Shown: positions 8,676-17,927, numbered from the stretch's first letter. The stretch is 64,000 nucleotides of DNA from Rhodopseudomonas boonkerdii (GCF_021184025.1 NZ_CP036537.1:1612001-1676000); one strand, 5' to 3'. Program-made: numbers and translations. Notes: a model not told the origin generated them from the sequence alone.

Positions 8676-10178
8676 TCAGATACTGATGTCGACGCCGCCA
8701 TTGGCGCCATACATGCGGCCGTAACCACGTGCTGAAGGGGCCACGGTGACGGTGTCGTCGTCATTGATGGTCAGGCGGTGCGCATGGCGGCTGGACTGAT
8801 CGCCATTCTGTTGCTGTTGTTGCTGCGGAGACTGATCGCGCAGCGAGAACTGCAGGCCGCTGTCATTGGTCTTGAGGCCGGCCTGTTCGAGCGCGCGCTG
8901 CAATTGCGGCGCATCCTGGCGCAGCATGGTCAGCGTCTCCGGTTTCTCGACCGTGAGATGCGAGGTGACATTGCCATGCTTGTCCACTTCGAGGCGGACA
9001 TCGATGCGACCGAGCTCGGCGGGATCGAGGCGGATGTCGAACGACGTCTTGCCGGCCTTGGCCGATTGCGCGATCTCGACGGCGACGCCGGATAGCGGCA
9101 CTGGTGGATTGGCGGCGACTTGTGGCTGAAGCTGCTGAGCGGCGGCGATGTTGTTGGTTGTCTGCAGATGCGTTGGCTGCGGCAGCGGCGCGGCCTGATC
9201 GAGTAAAGCCGTCTGCGGCGCCTGCTCGATGCGATGCGTGTGGGTTTGCTCCGCCGTGGGCTTCGTATCGGTCTTTGCCGTAGCGGTGGCATCCGGTTTC
9301 GGGGCCGGGTTTGCAGGCTGATCTGTCTTGGCTTCGGTCGTTGGCTTTGAAGCGACGGCGCCATCGGCAGGCGTAGCTGATGCAGAAACGTCAGTCTTGC
9401 CGTCTGGCTTTGCGTCACCGGCGGACGTGATCGCAGTCTTTGTCGTTTCGCCGCCTTCGATCTTCTTCAAACCCTTGGCGGCAGCCGGCGTCGCGCCCGC
9501 GATCATGGCGGCGAATTTCGCTTCGGCTTCGGCGGGAGCCTCAGCCGGCAGAGCGCTGGCCTCGGGCGCGGCGGCCTCACCGGCGTCGAGCTTGGCTTTC
9601 AAAGCAGCGGCAGCGGCGATGGCGAGCGGTTGCGAGTTGCCGGTCGTGTCGGGCGTCACGCCGGCAGCAGCGGTCGCATCGGTGGCCGGTGCGTTGGAGG
9701 CTGCGACGGCAACCGGCACGATCTCAGGCGCCACTGTCTGTGCGACGATGTCCGAATCCGCGTCGTCGGTCGCGGAGGAGTCGTCGCTTGCGGCATTCTT
9801 GTGACCTTCAGTCGAATCGGCTTTTGAATCAGAGGCTTGATCGGATTTCGACGGCTTGTCGTCTTTGCGTGAGGTTTTGTCGGTTCGCGTCGCGCCCGTT
9901 GCGGCTTCCGTGCGGCGGTCTTGCGGCGACGATGTGGCGCGATCATCGCGACGATCGGCGGCTTTCGGGCGATCCGCAGCTGGGCGATCGTCGCGTCGAG
10001 CGGGGGCCGGGACGTCAGGGCGGGCCGCCGGGGCAGGGGAGATGTCTGCACTGGGGCTGTTCTGTTCGACCAGCGAACCGAAGTATCCCGATACGGACGG
10101 CGTCTCGTCGCGTGCAGATTTAGCGCGCGCGGACTGCGGCGAGAGGTTCGAGGCGATATCGGACGAGACGCTAACCAC
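8676..10178 (-). CDS. fliK: Flagellar hook-length control protein FliK
   Basis: A 500-residue molecular ruler. Residues 40-350 are a low-complexity Ala/Pro/Thr/Asp-rich region with no fixed sequence; the conserved Flg_hook domain is near residues 365-450 (SFDIRLDPAELGRIDVRLEV, LTMLRQDAPQLQRALEQAGL). A glutamine run and a charged tail follow. Starts with GTG at 10178 behind AAAGG. It is exported and switches secretion from hook to filament substrates. Transcribed with flgD; a sigma-54-like promoter lies 36-51 bases upstream. Confidence 0.88.
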   Translation of the reverse strand: MVSVSSDIASNLSPQSARAKSARDETPSVSGYFGSLVEQNSPSADISPAPAARPDVPAPARRDDRPAADRPKAADRRDDRATSSPQDRRTEAATGATRTDKTSRKDDKPSKSDQASDSKADSTEGHKNAASDDSSATDDADSDIVAQTVAPEIVPVAVAASNAPATDATAAAGVTPDTTGNSQPLAIAAAAALKAKLDAGEAAAPEASALPAEAPAEAEAKFAAMIAGATPAAAKGLKKIEGGETTKTAITSAGDAKPDGKTDVSASATPADGAVASKPTTEAKTDQPANPAPKPDATATAKTDTKPTAEQTHTHRIEQAPQTALLDQAAPLPQPTHLQTTNNIAAAQQLQPQVAANPPVPLSGVAVEIAQSAKAGKTSFDIRLDPAELGRIDVRLEVDKHGNVTSHLTVEKPETLTMLRQDAPQLQRALEQAGLKTNDSGLQFSLRDQSPQQQQQQNGDQSSRHAHRLTINDDDTVTVAPSARGYGRMYGANGGVDISI

Positions 10179-10213
10179 GGGCGGCCTTTCGAGAACGGTT
10201 CCAGCTCTCTTTC

Positions 10214-10229
10214 AGCAAGGACCGGGCCA
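10214..10229 (-). promoter_or_regulatory. Sigma-54 promoter candidate for fliK-flgD
   Basis: On the minus strand the sequence is TGGCCCGGTCCTTGCT. It matches the sigma-54 consensus TGGCACG-N4-TTGCW at every defined base except one (C for A). Transcription would start about 25 bases before the fliK GTG, a sensible leader. The dedicated activator FlbD is encoded in the same window. Confidence 0.6.
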
Positions 10230-10270
10230 GCGATCTGCCACTACACATATTTCATATATTTCAATAGGTT

Positions 10271-10286
10271 ATGTCGGTTCCGACAT
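10271..10286. promoter_or_regulatory. Perfect palindrome upstream of the sigma-54 site
   Basis: ATGTCGGTTCCGACAT is a perfect 16-bp palindrome about 55-70 bases upstream of the sigma-54-like element. That is a usual distance for an enhancer bound by an NtrC-type activator, so FlbD is a candidate ligand. It does not resemble the palindromes before fliF closely. Confidence 0.45.
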
Positions 10287-10500
10287 CTGTTCCGGGTGTC
10301 AGTCCGCCCCTCCGTTTCTGCCCGGCGGCAAGATTTGCCGTTCGCAGACGGCCTGCCGCGATTGATTGAGATCAAGGCCGCCTATATTAAAGTGCATCAT
10401 TCCAGCCATCGTCGGACTTCAGTTAAGTTCCGGGATTGCCTCATGTTTTCCCGATCGTCTCGGTTTTATCCGGGGCGGTCACAGCTCATGGCCTTGAACC

Positions 10501-11697
10501 ATGCTCAACAGTCTCGATCTCGAAGGTCGTCCGGAGGACACGCGGGTTGTCGTCGCCATGTCCGGTGGCGTCGACTCGTCGGCCACGGCGGCGCTGTTGA
10601 AGTCGCAAGGTTATGACGTCGTCGGCATCACCTTGCAGCTTTACGATCATGGCGCCGCGATGCATCGCAAGGGGGCGTGCTGTGCCGGGCGGGACATTCA
10701 CGATGCGCGCGATGTGGCGGAGCGGATCGGGATTCCGCATTACGTGCTGGATTATGAGTCCAAGTTTCGCGAGCAGGTGATCGACAATTTTGCCGCGAGC
10801 TACGCACTCGGCGAAACGCCGGTGCCGTGCATCGAGTGCAATCGCTCGGTGAAGTTCAAGGATCTCCTGGCGACTGCACGAGAACTCGGTGCGCAGGCGC
10901 TCGCCACTGGACATTATGTAGCGTCGCGTCGTCTCGCCGATGGATCGCGCAGCATGGTTTGCGCGGCCGACAGCGATCGCGACCAGAGCTACTTCCTGTT
11001 CGCGACCACGCAGGAGCAGCTCGACTATCTTCGCTTCCCGCTCGGCGACATGAGCAAGCCGCAGACGCGCGAACTCGCGCGGCAATTCGGGCTCTCGGTT
11101 GCCGACAAGCACGACAGTCAGGACATCTGCTTCGTACCCACCGGCCGCTATACCGATATCGTCGAACGCCTGAAGCCCAATGCCATGGAGCCTGGTGACA
11201 TCGTCGATACCGACGGGCACGTGATCGGCCGCCATCACGGCATCGCTCATTTCACTGTCGGCCAGCGCCGCGGCCTCGGCATCGCGTCCTCGGCGCCGCT
11301 CTATGTGATCCGCCTCGATGCGGAGGCGCGCCGTGTCGTGGTCGGTCCGCGCGAGGCGCTGCGCATGCACCGGATCGCGCTGCGCGACGTCAACTGGATC
11401 GGCGGCGGTTCCATCGACGCGGCCATCGGCAACGGCCTCGAAATCTTTGTTCGCGTGCGTTCGACACGCCCGCCACAGCCGGCCTGGCTGCGCGTCGTCA
11501 ATGGCGGTTACGAGGTCGAGCTGGTCGGCGGCGAGGAGGGGGTGTCGCCCGGCCAGGCCTGTGTGTTCTATGACGCGCAGAGCGGACAGGCCCGCGTGCT
11601 CGGCGGTGGATTCATCAAGAGCGCTGCGGCGAAAAGCTCTTTAGGCGCGGCCAATCGCGATGCTAATGTCGCCGACGTCGCAGCGATGCGCGTCTAA
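10501..11697 (+). CDS. mnmA: tRNA-specific 2-thiouridylase MnmA
   Basis: A 398-residue MnmA, which adds sulfur to U34 of tRNA Lys, Glu and Gln with ATP. The PP-loop SGGVDS is at residues 21-26; the two catalytic cysteines are Cys113 (in [10 protein letters not shown]) and Cys210 (in QDICFVP). [12 protein letters not shown] marks the C-terminal beta-barrel part. About 30 residues longer than E. coli MnmA, with a variable tail, as in rhizobial homologues. pmtA follows 18 bases later on the same strand. Confidence 0.96.
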   Translation: MLNSLDLEGRPEDTRVVVAMSGGVDSSATAALLKSQGYDVVGITLQLYDHGAAMHRKGACCAGRDIHDARDVAERIGIPHYVLDYESKFREQVIDNFAASYALGETPVPCIECNRSVKFKDLLATARELGAQALATGHYVASRRLADGSRSMVCAADSDRDQSYFLFATTQEQLDYLRFPLGDMSKPQTRELARQFGLSVADKHDSQDICFVPTGRYTDIVERLKPNAMEPGDIVDTDGHVIGRHHGIAHFTVGQRRGLGIASSAPLYVIRLDAEARRVVVGPREALRMHRIALRDVNWIGGGSIDAAIGNGLEIFVRVRSTRPPQPAWLRVVNGGYEVELVGGEEGVSPGQACVFYDAQSGQARVLGGGFIKSAAAKSSLGAANRDANVADVAAMRV

Positions 11698-11715
11698 GAG
11701 TTTCAAGGCAGGGGC

Positions 11716-12354
11716 ATGGCTGGCGATATCGACCGCGCGGGGGTCGCGAAGGCTTACGGGCGCTGGGCGCCGGTTTACGACATGGTATTCGGCAAGGTGT
11801 TCGATGAAGGTCGTCGCTCGACCATCAGCGAAGCCGATCGCATTGGCGGCCGTGTCCTCGACGTCGGTATCGGCACCGGCCTGTCGCTGCTCGACTATGC
11901 CCGCACCACGCAGATCTGCGGCGTCGACATTTCCGAGCCGATGCTGCGCCGGGCGCATGAGCGCGTCCGCAAGCACAATCTCACCAATGTCGAAACGCTT
12001 GCGGTGATGGATGCGAAGAATCTCGCATTTCCCGACAATCATTTCGACGCCGTGGTGGCGCAATATGTGATCACGGCGGTGCCGGACCCGGAAGCGACGC
12101 TGGACGATTTCATCCGCGTGCTGAAGCCGGGCGGCGAGCTCATCCTCGTCAATCACATCGGCGCTGAAAGCGGCCCGCGCAAACTGTTCGAACTGGCCTT
12201 CGCGCCGCTGGCACGCCGTCTCGGCTGGCGTCCGGAGTTCCCGTGGGCGCGACTGGCGAACTGGGCTCGGGCTCATGGCGGCGTCACGCTCGCCGAACGC
12301 CGTCCGATGCCGCCGATGGGGCATTTCTCGCTGATCAGGTATGTGAAGGGCTGA
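11716..12354 (+). CDS. pmtA: Phosphatidylethanolamine N-methyltransferase PmtA
   Basis: A 212-residue class I SAM methyltransferase. The SAM-binding motif VLDVGIGTG is at residues 48-56; VYDMVFGKVFDEGRR near the start and the C-terminal ending LIRYVKG are characteristic of the Rhodobacter/Bradyrhizobium PmtA group that methylates phosphatidylethanolamine to phosphatidylcholine. The N-terminal region is probably a membrane-binding amphipathic helix. It may be co-transcribed with mnmA (18-base gap), with no functional link evident. A UbiE-like quinone methyltransferase is the main alternative. Confidence 0.82.
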   Translation: MAGDIDRAGVAKAYGRWAPVYDMVFGKVFDEGRRSTISEADRIGGRVLDVGIGTGLSLLDYARTTQICGVDISEPMLRRAHERVRKHNLTNVETLAVMDAKNLAFPDNHFDAVVAQYVITAVPDPEATLDDFIRVLKPGGELILVNHIGAESGPRKLFELAFAPLARRLGWRPEFPWARLANWARAHGGVTLAERRPMPPMGHFSLIRYVKG

Positions 12355-12361
12355 TCGTCTT

Positions 12362-12418
12362 TTCCCTCCCCACCCGGCGAAGCCGCGCCCCATTCGCTTC
12401 GCTCCGGGGAGGAAGACC
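12362..12418. repeat. Short hairpin repeat of the CCTCCCC/GGGGAGG family
   Basis: CCTCCCC and GGGGAGG arms flank a GC-rich centre after the pmtA stop. Related, longer elements lie at 18845-18990 and 23640-23803. It can form a hairpin and may end the mnmA-pmtA transcript. Confidence 0.55.
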
Positions 12419-12474
12419 GCTGGCATCGGTGTCCTTTTTACGGAACATCCTTCATCGCCTGCCGTTGCCACGGC

Positions 12475-12840
12475 ATGAGGATGAATCGCTCGCTGCTCAT
12501 TGCAGGTTTCATAATCGCCGGCGCCCATGCTGCGTTGGCGCAGGCGCCGCCTGCGCCATCGACGCCTCCAGCGCAGACTGCGCCGCCCGCGGTCGATCGC
12601 GCCAACACCAATTGCACGCCGACGCGGACGGATTCACAAGGCGTCATCACGCCGAAGGGCAGCGGCAAGAGTACGGAAAATCTCGGCGACAAGCTCGCCA
12701 AATCGGATGGTGTGCTCTGTCCGCCAAGCAATGTCGATCCGGCCATGCGCGCACCGACGCCGAAGTCGGATGACAGCAATACGCCGGTGATCCCGCCGCC
12801 GGGAAGTCCGGGCGGGGATCAGAGCGTCAGGCCGAAGTGA
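12475..12840 (+). CDS. Small exported Pro-rich protein, unknown function
   Basis: A 121-residue protein with a signal peptide (hydrophobic residues 6-20, likely cleavage after AALA at about residue 22) and a Pro/Ala/Thr-rich mature part with two cysteines (NTNCTPT and GVLCPPS). The spacing of the two cysteines suggests one periplasmic disulfide. I do not recognise a named family; similar short exported proteins occur in Bradyrhizobium relatives. Two in-frame ATGs (12475, 12481) are possible starts. Confidence 0.65.
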   Translation: MRMNRSLLIAGFIIAGAHAALAQAPPAPSTPPAQTAPPAVDRANTNCTPTRTDSQGVITPKGSGKSTENLGDKLAKSDGVLCPPSNVDPAMRAPTPKSDDSNTPVIPPPGSPGGDQSVRPK

Positions 12841-13414
12841 TGCGTCTCCCCCGCAAGCGGCGGGGCTATCGCACATGAAATGCGAGAAGCATCTTGAAAT
12901 GCGAGAAGCATCTTGCGGCCATCCTTCGAGACGCGGCCAAGCGGCCGCTCCTCAGAGCCTGACTCATAAAGCGGTCGAGGTGGTTTTCGACTGCTTTTGC
13001 TCGGAACAATGCCCGTTCAGCTCAGGATCTAGATTCTCCGCCCCTCATCCTGAGGAGCCGCGAAGCGGCGTCTCCCAGCGAATGGCGTAGCCATTCGCAA
13101 GGGATGGCCGAAAAGCGCCGAGCCAAGCGATCTCATGGTTCGAGACGGCGCTGTCAGCGGCGCAATTGCGCCGCTAGGCCTCCTCACCATGAGGGATAGA
13201 GTCTGTTACGCTCCGTCTGGGCGACCAGCAGCGCCAAACTACTGACTGCATTTCCAGTCAGACACTCAGGATGAGGACCGAGTATGGCGCTATAGAAGAC
13301 CCTCATGGTGAGGAGCCCGCGAAGCGGGCGTCTCGAACCATGTAGGCCCAGCACTATCTCCATCTCTCAAACGCCATATGCGATAGCCATGCCGCAAGCG
13401 GGCGAGCTTGGAAG
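12841..13414. repeat. Repeat-filled intergenic region
   Basis: 574 bases without a gene. It holds copy A of a 200-bp repeat (12960-13200) and partial copies before and after it (12916-12956; 13298-13345, CCTCATGGTGAGGAG...GTCTCGAACCATG). The rest shows no ribosome binding site or open frame worth calling. The region follows the small exported gene and precedes, convergently, the dehydratase gene. Confidence 0.7.
12960..13200 (+). repeat. 200-bp interspersed repeat, copy A
   Basis: Begins TGACTCATAAAGCGGTC, continues with TTTTCGACTGCTTTTGCTCGG and CCTCATCCTGAGGAGCCGCG, and ends CTCCTCACCATGAGGGA. Compared with copies B and C it has an extra 20-30 bases around 13075-13105. The modules are palindromic (CCTCATCCTGAGG; CTCATGGTTCGAGAC). 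Confidence 0.8.
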
Positions 13415-15271
13415 CTACACCCTCGGCACCGACACCGGCCGCGCTTCGCGTGCCTGCGCGGCCAGCCTGATGCCGGCATTCGGTGCGCCGAACCCCTGAT
13501 AGTTACGCCGCTCCACGATCTCGAAGAAGAAGCGCTCGTCGAAGACATGCGTGTAGATCTGGAAGAACTCACCGTCGCCTTCGCGGTCGTAGAGAATCCG
13601 GTTGTCGCGCAGAATTGTCATGAGTTCGTTGTCGAGGCCGTATTTGGCTTCGAGATCGTCGTAGTAGTTGTCGGGGATGCGCAGGAAGGTCGCTCCGCGG
13701 GCGCGCATGGCGGCGACGGTCCTGAAGATGTCGTCGCAGACAAACGCGATGTGCTGCACGCCGGAGCCGAAGAATTCCGAGATGAAGCGGTTCGACAGCG
13801 TACGTGTCGCCGACGAACCGTTGAGCACCATGCGCAGCGACCGGTTTGGCGCAATCAGGGCCTGACTCTGCACGAGACCGACAGGATCGGGCACCTCCAT
13901 CTGCGGCAGACGCTGCAAATCGAGAATGCCGGTATAGAACAGCAGCCAGGACAGCATCTCGTCATAGGGCATGGATTGCGAGATATGATCGACGGCGATC
14001 AGGTGATCGGCGCCGGCATCGCTGCGCAGAGGCTCGAAATCCGTGTCCCAGTTGTTGCCGGCGGCGTCGAGGAAATAAAGCAGGCTGCCGCCGACGCCGT
14101 GAATGGCCGGGATTTCGAGTTCGCCGGGGCCGACCGGTTGGTAGAAAGTGCGTGCCTGCAATGCCTCGGCGCGCGCCATGGTCTGCCTGGCATTGCCGAC
14201 ATCGAGCGCGATGGCGCAGACACCGGCGCCGTGCGTCACGTAGTGCGAATGCGCGAAGCCGTCGGGCTCGCTGTTGACCACGAGATCGATCGATCCCTGC
14301 GACCAGCGCTCGACATCCTTGCTGCGATGGGCGCCGGTCTTGCGGAAACCGAGCTGGCCCAGCCAGCGCGATAGTTCCGCGGCCTTGGTCTCGTTGACGG
14401 CGAATTCGAGGAAGCCCGTGCCGAGCGTCGGCGATTTCGGCGCCAATGCCTCAGGAGCCTGCGCGAGTTGATCCTGCAACAGGATCAGCGAGCGTAGGCC
14501 ATCGGTGGCGGTACGCACGGCGGAGCCGGCGCGGAACTGGTCGTTGAAGATTTCGAGAGACCACGGGCCGCGATAGCCGGCCGCCTGTACAGCTTCCATG
14601 AATGTCACCACCGGCAGATCGCCCTGGCCGGGGAAGCAGCGGAAATGCCGGCTCCATGACAGCACGTCGAGGCCGAGCTTCGGTGCATCGGCAAGCTGCA
14701 CGAGGAAGATCTTGTCGGCGGGGATCGAGGCGATGGGGCCGGTGGGAAAGCCGGGGGCGAGCGCGTGAAAACTGTCGAGGATGACGCCGATATTCTTGTG
14801 ATCGGCGCGGCGCACGATTTCCCAGGCGTCGCGGTAGTCGTTCACATGCGCACCCCAGGCGAGCGCTTCATAGCCCACCTTGATGTTGTGTTTCGCAGCG
14901 AGGTCGCCGAGTTCGCGGAAATCAGCGGCCGCGCGGTCGATACCGCCGAGCGATGTGGGCGAGATGTTGCTGCAGACCAGCATCAGGTCGGTGCGCAGCT
15001 CGTGCATCAGCGCGAACTTGCGCTCGGCGCGGGCAAAGTTGCGGCTGCGCTGCGGCTCCGGCATGCCTTCGAAATCGCGAAACGGCTGGAAGGCACAAAT
15101 CTTGAGGTTCAGTTCGCCGCAGAGATCGCTGACATCGCGGGGCGAGCCGTTGAAGGAGAGCAGGTCGGCCTCGAAGATCTCGACCTCCTCGAAGCCTGCC
15201 GCCGCGATGGCGCGGAGCTTTTCATCCAGCGTGCCGGAGAGCGAGACCGTCGCGATCGAGCGGGTATTCAT
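13415..15271 (-). CDS. quiC: 3-dehydroshikimate dehydratase, QuiC type (TIM barrel + HPPD-like fusion)
   Basis: A 618-residue two-domain protein. Residues 1-280 are a sugar-isomerase/AP-endonuclease-2 TIM barrel with likely metal ligands Glu135 (GYEALAWG), Asp165 and His168 (ILDSFH), Gln191 (FLVQLAD) and Glu239 (SLEIFND). Residues about 290-610 resemble 4-hydroxyphenylpyruvate dioxygenase (VOC folds). This fusion is known for the bacterial QuiC1 group that converts 3-dehydroshikimate to protocatechuate. It ends a minus-strand operon with an AroE-like dehydrogenase and a Liv-type importer, which supports quinate/shikimate catabolism. True HPPD activity is unlikely given the N-terminal domain. 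Confidence 0.87.
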   Translation of the reverse strand: MNTRSIATVSLSGTLDEKLRAIAAAGFEEVEIFEADLLSFNGSPRDVSDLCGELNLKICAFQPFRDFEGMPEPQRSRNFARAERKFALMHELRTDLMLVCSNISPTSLGGIDRAAADFRELGDLAAKHNIKVGYEALAWGAHVNDYRDAWEIVRRADHKNIGVILDSFHALAPGFPTGPIASIPADKIFLVQLADAPKLGLDVLSWSRHFRCFPGQGDLPVVTFMEAVQAAGYRGPWSLEIFNDQFRAGSAVRTATDGLRSLILLQDQLAQAPEALAPKSPTLGTGFLEFAVNETKAAELSRWLGQLGFRKTGAHRSKDVERWSQGSIDLVVNSEPDGFAHSHYVTHGAGVCAIALDVGNARQTMARAEALQARTFYQPVGPGELEIPAIHGVGGSLLYFLDAAGNNWDTDFEPLRSDAGADHLIAVDHISQSMPYDEMLSWLLFYTGILDLQRLPQMEVPDPVGLVQSQALIAPNRSLRMVLNGSSATRTLSNRFISEFFGSGVQHIAFVCDDIFRTVAAMRARGATFLRIPDNYYDDLEAKYGLDNELMTILRDNRILYDREGDGEFFQIYTHVFDERFFFEIVERRNYQGFGAPNAGIRLAAQAREARPVSVPRV

Positions 15272-15293
15272 GCTGCCGTCTCCTCCATGGCAG

Positions 15294-16034
15294 CTAGGCT
15301 GCCGTTTCTTCCATAGCGCCGCCCAAGAAGAGTTGTCCGATGCGGGGATCGTTCAGCACCTTGTCGGCGCGGTCCATCAGGCGGGTCTGGCCGAGTTCGA
15401 GCACAATGCCGAAATCGGAAATTTCCAGCGCCGAGCGCGCGTTCTGCTCGATCATGAGAATGGAGACACCTTTGTCGCGCAGCTCCTTCAGGATGTTGAA
15501 GGTCTGCTGCACCATCAGCGGCGACAGGCCGATGGAGGGCTCGTCGATCAGCACGAGCTGCGGATTGAGCAGGAGGCCGCGGGCGATCTCGAGCTGCTTC
15601 TGCTCGCCGCCGGAGAGCGTGGAAGCTTGCTGGGTCGCCTTGGCGCGAAGCACCGGGAATTTGTCCAATGCAGATTCGATGCGCGCGGGCAGATCGGTGA
15701 TGTCGCGGCCGGCGGCGACGGCGCCGAGCTCGATATTGTGGCGCACCGATAGTTCCGGGAAGATGTTGCGGCCCTGCGGCACATAGCAGATGCCGGCGGA
15801 CAGCAGCGCGCGCTGGCTGAGGCCGGTGACGTCGCGGTCCTTGAAGATGACCTTGCCGTCGCGAAGTTTGAGCAGGCCGAAGATCGCCTTGAACACGGTA
15901 GATTTGCCGGCACCGTTCGGCCCGATGACGGTGGTGATCGATCCCGCCGGCACCGAGAATGTCGTGCCGTTGAGGATCGTCATCTTGCCGTAGCCGCCGA
16001 CGAGGTTCTGGACGTGGAGGATGTCGTCGCTCAT
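15294..16034 (-). CDS. ABC transporter ATP-binding protein, LivF type
   Basis: A 246-residue ATPase with Walker A GPNGAGKST (38-46), signature LSGGEQ (140-145) and Walker B LVLIDEP (160-166). It belongs to the LivF branch of the hydrophobic amino acid/aromatic acid uptake (HAAT) family. The ATG at 16034 follows a strong AAGGAG. It pairs with the LivG-type gene upstream; between them lies a 122-bp inverted repeat. The substrate of the importer is inferred from neighbours to be shikimate, quinate or a related compound. Confidence 0.9.
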   Translation of the reverse strand: MSDDILHVQNLVGGYGKMTILNGTTFSVPAGSITTVIGPNGAGKSTVFKAIFGLLKLRDGKVIFKDRDVTGLSQRALLSAGICYVPQGRNIFPELSVRHNIELGAVAAGRDITDLPARIESALDKFPVLRAKATQQASTLSGGEQKQLEIARGLLLNPQLVLIDEPSIGLSPLMVQQTFNILKELRDKGVSILMIEQNARSALEISDFGIVLELGQTRLMDRADKVLNDPRIGQLFLGGAMEETAA

Positions 16035-16048
16035 GGGATGCTCCTTTA

Positions 16049-16170
16049 TGTCCCGGGCGCGCTGCAGCGTGTAACGCTGCTGCGCAGAACCGGGACCGTT
16101 CCAGACACCGGAGTTTGATACGGTCCCGGCTCTGCGAAGCAGCACTGCGTGCTGCATCGCGTCCGGGACA
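16049..16170. repeat. Nested inverted repeat between the two ABC ATPase genes
   Basis: Outer arms TGTCCCGGGCGCGCTGCAGC (16049-16068) and GCTGCATCGCGTCCGGGACA (16151-16170) match with two mismatches. Inner arms around GCAGAACCGGGACCG (16083-16098) and CGGTCCCGGCTCTGC (16121-16135) also pair. The element lies inside the operon and could attenuate or stabilise the transcript ahead of the LivF gene. Confidence 0.8.
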
Positions 16171-16194
16171 GGATTTTGTGTGAAACACCCATTC

Positions 16195-16938
16195 TCAATG
16201 CCCCAGATACGCTTCGATCACGGCGGGATTGGCGCGGACCTCATCGGGCCGGCCCATGGCCAGCACCTTGCCTTCGGCCATCACCATCACGCGTGTGCAC
16301 AGCGACATCACGAATTCCATATTGTGCTCGATGACGACGAAGGTGGCGCGCTTCTCCTGATTGATGGCGCGCAGGCGATCCTTGAGATCGGCCAGCATCG
16401 TGAGATTGACGCCGCCGGCGGGCTCATCGAGCAGCACCAGACGCGGCCCGCCCATAAAAGCCATGGCGGCGTCGAGCAGTTTCTGCTGGCCGTAAGAGAG
16501 GCCGCCGGCGGGCTCGTCGGCGAGATGGTCGAGCTTGAAGAAGCCGATCATCTGGTTGGCGGCCTCCGTGAGGCCGGCGTCGGAGGGACCGATGAGCCGC
16601 GTCAGCATGTTACCCTGATGCTCCTGGCCGGCGAGGATCAGGTTCTCGCGCACCGAGAGCTTTGGAAACACCTGCAGGAGCTGGAAGGTGCGGCTGACCC
16701 CGAGCTTGTTGAGTTCGGACGGACGCAGGCCGGTGACGCTGCGGCCATCGAGCTTCACCTCGCCATCTGATGGGGTGAGCTGGCCGAGGATGCAGTTGAA
16801 CAGCGTGGACTTGCCGCATCCGTTCGGGCCGATCAGGCCGAGGATCTCGCCCTCCTGCACATCGAAGGACACGCCGTTGACCGCGGTGATGCCGCCAAAA
16901 CGCTTGCTGATATTGGAGACTTCGAGGACGGCGCTCAC
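16195..16938 (-). CDS. ABC transporter ATP-binding protein, LivG type
   Basis: A 247-residue ATPase with Walker A GPNGCGKST (37-45), signature LSYGQQ (147-152) and Walker B LVLLDEP (167-173). The C-terminal extension (VMAEGKVLAMGRPDEVRANPAVIEAYLGH) is the BCA_ABC_TP_C segment of LivG proteins. The start overlaps the end of the LivM-type permease by four bases, showing tight coupling. Confidence 0.92.
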   Translation of the reverse strand: MSAVLEVSNISKRFGGITAVNGVSFDVQEGEILGLIGPNGCGKSTLFNCILGQLTPSDGEVKLDGRSVTGLRPSELNKLGVSRTFQLLQVFPKLSVRENLILAGQEHQGNMLTRLIGPSDAGLTEAANQMIGFFKLDHLADEPAGGLSYGQQKLLDAAMAFMGGPRLVLLDEPAGGVNLTMLADLKDRLRAINQEKRATFVVIEHNMEFVMSLCTRVMVMAEGKVLAMGRPDEVRANPAVIEAYLGH

Positions 16939-17927
16939 GGCGTCACCTCCAGCTTGGCTGTCGCGGTTGCACGTTTGGCCGAGGCAGCCTTGGTGCGGCG
17001 CTCGGCGATGAAGCGATCAAGGATGCCGAGAATGCCGGATGGCGAGTAGATCAGCAGGCCGATGACGGCGACGGCATAGAGCATCAGGTAATAGCCTTGC
17101 GTGAAGCGCAGCCATTCCGGCAGCAGCACGGCGATCATCGCGCCGAGGAACGGGCCGAAGAAGAAACCGGATCCGCCGACGATCACCATCATCAGCAGAT
17201 CGAGCGACAGCGACAAATGGAACGGCACGGGATCGACATACTGCGTCAGCGGCGCATAGAGCACGCCGGCAACGCCGCCGAGCGCCGAGCCGATGGCAAA
17301 CGCCATCAGCGTGTAATGGCGGGTGTCGATGCCGAGCGACAGCGCGCGAACCGGGTTTTCGCGCAGCGCCACGAAAGCGCGGCCCCAGGGCGAGCGGATC
17401 AGCCACCAGACGGCGAGCGAGACGAGGCCGAGCGATCCCAGGCAGAAGTAATAGAACGGCAGCGGCCGCCGTGTGGGGTAGCCGAAGATCTCAGGCCGCG
17501 GGATGTTGCTGATGCCGTAGATGCCCTTGGTGAGCCATTCCTCGTTGCGGAAGACGAGGAAGGCCAGGGTCGAGAAGGCGAGGGTGACGAAAGCGAGATA
17601 ATGGTGCTGCACGCGCAAGGCGGGGTAGCCCAAAATCCAGCCGACGGCGAAGCACAGCACGATGGCGACAGCGAGAGCGGCGATCAGCGGGATGCCTGAT
17701 GAGGTCATGATCGCCGCCGTATAGGCGCCGATGCCGACAAAGGCGCCCTGCGCCAGCGAGACCTGGCCGGCATAGCCGAGGGTGAGATTGAGGCCCATGG
17801 CGGCGATGGTCATCACGGCCCACTGGCTGAGGATGAACAGGCCGTAGCGGTTGAAATTCATCGGCACGACGATGAGGGCCGCGATGACGACCACGCCTAA
17901 GCCGAGCTTGAGCAGTTTGGTGTTCAT
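16935..17927 (-). CDS. ABC transporter permease, LivM type
   Basis: A 330-residue permease with about nine hydrophobic segments and the LivM signature LTLGYAGQVSLAQGAFVGIGAYTAA near residues 48-70 and GSALGGVAGVLYAP near 215-228. It has the extended basic tail common in alphaproteobacterial homologues. Four-base overlaps with the LivH-type gene before and the LivG-type gene after show one translational unit. Confidence 0.93.
   Translation of the reverse strand: MNTKLLKLGLGVVVIAALIVVPMNFNRYGLFILSQWAVMTIAAMGLNLTLGYAGQVSLAQGAFVGIGAYTAAIMTSSGIPLIAALAVAIVLCFAVGWILGYPALRVQHHYLAFVTLAFSTLAFLVFRNEEWLTKGIYGISNIPRPEIFGYPTRRPLPFYYFCLGSLGLVSLAVWWLIRSPWGRAFVALRENPVRALSLGIDTRHYTLMAFAIGSALGGVAGVLYAPLTQYVDPVPFHLSLSLDLLMMVIVGGSGFFFGPFLGAMIAVLLPEWLRFTQGYYLMLYAVAVIGLLIYSPSGILGILDRFIAERRTKAASAKRATATAKLEVTP

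Larger units (their letters stand above)
10179..10500. other. Divergent intergenic region fliK / mnmA
   Basis: 322 bases without a gene. It holds the sigma-54-like promoter (10214-10229) and the ATGTCGG palindrome (10271-10286) on the fliK side. On the mnmA side a weak sigma-70 candidate is TTGATT at 10362-10367 with TATATT at 10383-10388, a 15-base spacer. No small open frame with a convincing start was seen. Confidence 0.6.

Noticed and set aside
13415..15271. Annotation as 4-hydroxyphenylpyruvate dioxygenase
   Set aside because: Only the C-terminal half resembles HPPD; the N-terminal TIM barrel and operon fit dehydroshikimate dehydratase.
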